Assembly: GCA_041844915.1 (NCBI GenBank)
Contig: JBGZBY010000062.1
Span: 1-42,364 of the forward strand
Source of the DNA: W11650 sp041844915
Lineage (GTDB): Bacteria > Bacillota > Clostridia > Lachnospirales > Vallitaleaceae
Length of the DNA: 42,364 nucleotides
Reading direction: 5' to 3'
Each line of letters opens with the position of its first letter. The stretch's first letter is position 1. This document shows positions 40,183 to 42,364 of this stretch, piece by piece. The position numbers were made by a program, and so were the translations under genes. The notes under the pieces are model-generated. The model was not told where the DNA came from, did no database searches, and worked only from the letters and a program-made list of their open reading frames with translations.

Positions 40183-40797
40183 TTAGGGGCTTACCAGCCG
40201 AGCATAGGAATATAGGATTTCGACGGCTTGATCAATGCTTAGAGAAGAAGTATTTATGCATAAATGATAATTTGCCGGTTGTCCCCATTTTTGATCCGTG
40301 TAAAATTCATAGTATTTTGCCCGCTGCTTATCCACATAGCGAACCTGTTTTTTCATCTCGTCGGCGGAAATCATAGGCTCGTCGTTTTCCCGCAGCAGCG
40401 ACAGCTTTCGTTCAATCTTTGATTCCATAGAGGCATAGATAAAAAAATTCAGCGGATTAAAATCATGAAGCACATAGTCCGAGCAGCGCCCGACGATGAT
40501 GCAGGGGCCTTTTTCGGCAATATCCTTTAAGACATGACTGATAGAAAAGAAGACCTTGTCAGTAGATACCTGCGGATAAAAAGAGGTATGGCCGCTTCCG
40601 TAAAAAGGTCCGTTTAAAAGAGAGGGAACCTGTTCTTCATTTTCACGCAGATATTCCTCGGAATAGTGGGTTTTTTCTTCTACAATACGCAGAATATCCT
40701 TATCATAAAAGGGAAGCTTTAGACGCTCTGCCAGACGCTTGGCAATTTCGTGGCCGCCGCTGCCAAACTGACGGCTGATAGTGATAATACGATTCAT
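40183..40797 (-). CDS. Cytidylate kinase-like family protein
   Basis: 204 residues from the ATG at 40797, chosen because AAGGAGG lies just upstream and the family starts here; longer readings run through the tRNA-derived region. The N-terminus RIITISRQFGSGGHEIAKRLAERL carries the Cmk-like nucleotide loop (GSGG), followed by LPFYDKDIL, and VGRCSDYVL near the middle matches the family. It lacks the length and the C-terminus of true Cmk. Known: these proteins are widespread in Clostridia and poorly characterised. It lies 145 bases downstream of tRNA-Ala on the same strand, behind that tRNA's terminator. Confidence 0.85.
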   Translation of the reverse strand: MNRIITISRQFGSGGHEIAKRLAERLKLPFYDKDILRIVEEKTHYSEEYLRENEEQVPSLLNGPFYGSGHTSFYPQVSTDKVFFSISHVLKDIAEKGPCIIVGRCSDYVLHDFNPLNFFIYASMESKIERKLSLLRENDEPMISADEMKKQVRYVDKQRAKYYEFYTDQKWGQPANYHLCINTSSLSIDQAVEILYSYARLVSP

Positions 40798-40894
40798 AGC
40801 AACCTCCTTAGTCAGGGAACACATCGGGTCATTTCTCAAAAACAGCTGTCGGCGGTTGTGATTTGTCGGGGAAGGCCTAGGATAGAGATGGTAC

Positions 40895-40926
40895 AAAAAA
40901 ACGCTTCGCAAAGGAAGCGCTTTTTT
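40895..40926 (-). terminator. Terminator after tRNA-Ala
   Basis: GAAGCG / CGCTTC stem with a 6-base loop, flanked by A and T runs; active on the minus strand (T7 run) and possibly both. Confidence 0.85.
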
Positions 40927-40941
40927 AAAAAGTATTTGCGA

Positions 40942-41014
40942 TGGAGATAAGGGGACTTGAACCCCTGGCCTCTTGAATGCCATTCAAGCGCGCTCCCAGC
41001 TGCGCCATACCCCC
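40942..41014 (-). tRNA. tRNA-Ala (anticodon GGC)
   Basis: 73 bases, minus strand. Acceptor GGGGGTA pairs with TATCTCC; D-arm GCGC/GCGC; anticodon stem CTTGA/TCAAG with a 7-base loop carrying GGC; T-arm AGGGG-TTCAAGT-CCCCT. Discriminator A; the 3' CCA is not encoded. It has its own promoter and terminator. Confidence 0.95.
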
Positions 41015-41077
41015 GAAGCTGACAGCCGATGCTGTCTAAAAACTTGATATAGAAAACAAAACATTTTCTATGTTTAA

Positions 41078-41106
41078 AAAATACCATAAATTCATTGAGT
41101 TGTCAA
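41078..41106 (-). promoter_or_regulatory. Promoter of tRNA-Ala
   Basis: Minus strand: perfect TTGACA (41101-41106), spacer 17, TATTTT (41078-41083). Confidence 0.75.
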
Positions 41107-41113
41107 GAGTATC

Positions 41114-41142
41114 TTGACAATGGAGATAATATTTTATATAAT
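41114..41142 (+). promoter_or_regulatory. Consensus promoter of the SLH gene
   Basis: Perfect TTGACA (41114-41119), spacer 17, perfect TATAAT (41137-41142). Its -35 faces that of the tRNA promoter. A leader of about 165 bases follows, in which I recognise nothing. Confidence 0.85.
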
Positions 41143-41314
41143 GCGAATGATATGCAACTGCAAATATGATTTTATAGCTTCTGCGGCATGGTCCATTCTG
41201 CAAGGATTTTAAAAAATGCAGGAGGAAGCTTTTTCGGCAGGGAAGAAGCTTCGTAAAAGAGATGGACAGAAAAAAGCAAAATAGCGGCGGAAGCGGAGAA
41301 AGGCGAGAAAGGGA

Positions 41315-42364
41315 ATGTACAAACTAAGGTATTATTCAATAATAGGAGGAATTGTGATTTCTCTTATTTTTCTGTTTTCTGTTGCGGCTCAGGCTAGGGA
41401 ATATACCGATATTGAGGGGCATTTTGCCAGTCGGGCAATTCGGCTTTGGAGCGAACGAGAAATTTTGGAGGGTTATCAGAATCAATTTCGTCCGAATGAC
41501 CCTGTCACGCGAGGAGAACTGGCGGTTATTCTAAATCGCTTGCTGCGGATGGAAAGAAGCCATACGACAATCGGCTATTCGGATGTAAAGGAGAGCTTTT
41601 ACAAAGAGGCAATCCTGACCTTGGTGGAACAGGGAATCCTTTTGGGGAGCGACGGAAGGCTAAGGCCGGAGGAAGCCGTCAGCCGTCAGGAGGCGGCGCT
41701 GATTCTGGCGCGCATTTTTCCGTTGGAGGAAGGCGAGGGAGAAGCTAGCTTTGCGGATGAGAGAGAAATTGCCGCATGGGCGAAAGAAGCCATGCTTGCC
41801 ATGGCGAAAAATGGCTTTATGAAGGGCTATGACGACAGGATACATCCGAAAAAAACTTTGACCAGAGGGGAGCTGGCGGTTCTGCTGGACAATATGATTA
41901 CAGGCTATATCGACCAATCCGGCGAATACGAAGAAAAGGATGTTGCTTCGTCAAAGGGCTTCCTCTTTCTTCGGGCGGGGGAGATAGCGCTGAAAAATTT
42001 GCAAAGCAGTCGGGTAATTTTGATTTCTGCGGACAATAAAATGAAAGGTCTTTATTTGAAAAATGTGAAGGCGGAACAGCTTCGCTTCTTTCCGCGTCAG
42101 GCGACGCTTTACACTTTGCTGGAAAATTCATCCTTTCAGAGCATAAAGGGGCAGACCGAGGCAATTGAGCTTTTTGCCGACAAAGCCAGCCGAATTGGCG
42201 ATAAGGTGATTCAAGCCGCTTCTTTAGCCGAGGGTAAGAAAAAGCTGGCGGAAGCAAAAATTTTCTTGGCAACTTTTTCGCAGATGGGTTTATCCGATGA
42301 ATATGCGCCGAACAGACCCAAAACCCCGAACATCAGTCAAACCGAAGAAATTATTCCAATTCCT
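41315..42364 (+). CDS. Secreted protein with three SLH domains (partial, runs off window)
   Basis: 350 codons are visible and the frame stays open at the right edge. A signal peptide (MYKLRYYSIIGG, hydrophobic run, AAQA) comes first, then three S-layer homology domains at about 27-75, 85-130 and 145-190. Their motifs are YTDIEGHFASRAI with RPNDPVTRGELAV, YSDVKESFYKEAI with SRQEAA, and FADEREIAAWAKEAM with LTRGELAVLLDNM. A beta-rich region of unknown role follows. ATG 41315 is preferred over a GTG at 41354 (close AGGAGG, but a signal peptide without positive charges). SLH domains anchor proteins to the wall. It has a perfect consensus promoter, so it is likely well expressed. Confidence 0.85.
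   Translation, partial: MYKLRYYSIIGGIVISLIFLFSVAAQAREYTDIEGHFASRAIRLWSEREILEGYQNQFRPNDPVTRGELAVILNRLLRMERSHTTIGYSDVKESFYKEAILTLVEQGILLGSDGRLRPEEAVSRQEAALILARIFPLEEGEGEASFADEREIAAWAKEAMLAMAKNGFMKGYDDRIHPKKTLTRGELAVLLDNMITGYIDQSGEYEEKDVASSKGFLFLRAGEIALKNLQSSRVILISADNKMKGLYLKNVKAEQLRFFPRQATLYTLLENSSFQSIKGQTEAIELFADKASRIGDKVIQAASLAEGKKKLAEAKIFLATFSQMGLSDEYAPNRPKTPNISQTEEIIPIP

Noticed and set aside
40798..40983. N-terminal extension of the cytidylate-kinase-like protein
   Set aside because: It would run through the tRNA terminator and the tRNA; a strong ribosome binding site marks the ATG at 40797.

Overview
The window looks like chromosomal DNA of a low-to-mid GC Firmicute of class Clostridia, most like a Lachnospiraceae-type anaerobe. 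The grounds are AGGAGG-type ribosome binding sites, a long-form aspartate-semialdehyde dehydrogenase, a fused SecDF, SLH-domain surface proteins, a GerW/YtfJ sporulation-type protein, and the radC-mreCD-mrdA-minCDE-rodA order. This rests on gene content alone; no database was searched. Most genes are on the + strand. No rRNA, CRISPR array, phage or complete insertion sequence was seen.

Layout. 1-9,205: 3' end of ligA, then metA-lspA-like, tgt, yajC, asd, an SLH/glucosaminidase wall protein and secDF with its own promoter and terminator. 9,230-12,510: an 86-bp tandem repeat, then metN-metI-metQ (methionine import). Residue Glu111 of MetA predicts acetyl-CoA use. 12,538-17,212: a DUF1275 membrane protein (minus strand), a dispersed repeat, topB and an S1-domain protein. 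17,402-23,689: a membrane-anchored protein with a repetitive N-terminus, two ABC-2-like membrane proteins without an ATPase, a DUF2953 protein carrying five 84-bp repeats, ytfJ and a Crp/Fnr-type regulator.

23,819-27,202 is the most unusual unit. An extended -10 promoter overlaps a Fur-box-like operator. Three genes follow: an iron-type substrate-binding protein with no signal peptide and a DUF1858-like N-terminus, a HypB/CobW-like GTPase with two CxxC motifs, and a soluble ABC ATPase that seems to carry the same N-terminal module. There is no permease. I infer a cytoplasmic, iron-regulated metal or cofactor handling system.

27,203-28,300 is a 1.1-kb gene-poor, repeat-rich region. It holds the second copy of the dispersed repeat, a 46-bp tandem array, a 121-bp direct repeat and a candidate structured RNA with a terminator. 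A divergent tyrosine phenol-lyase/tryptophanase-family gene (minus strand) follows, then a decayed stretch. 30,540-39,188 is the cell-shape and division block: radC, mreC, mreD, a 923-residue PBP2, minC, minD, minE, rodA, then mgsA with an unusual active-site Glu. 39,259-42,364 holds a 105-bp inverted-repeat element, a small P-loop-like protein, a cytidylate-kinase-like protein, tRNA-Ala(GGC), and an SLH protein running off the window. The tRNA and SLH genes are fired by two near-consensus divergent promoters whose -35 boxes form one palindrome.
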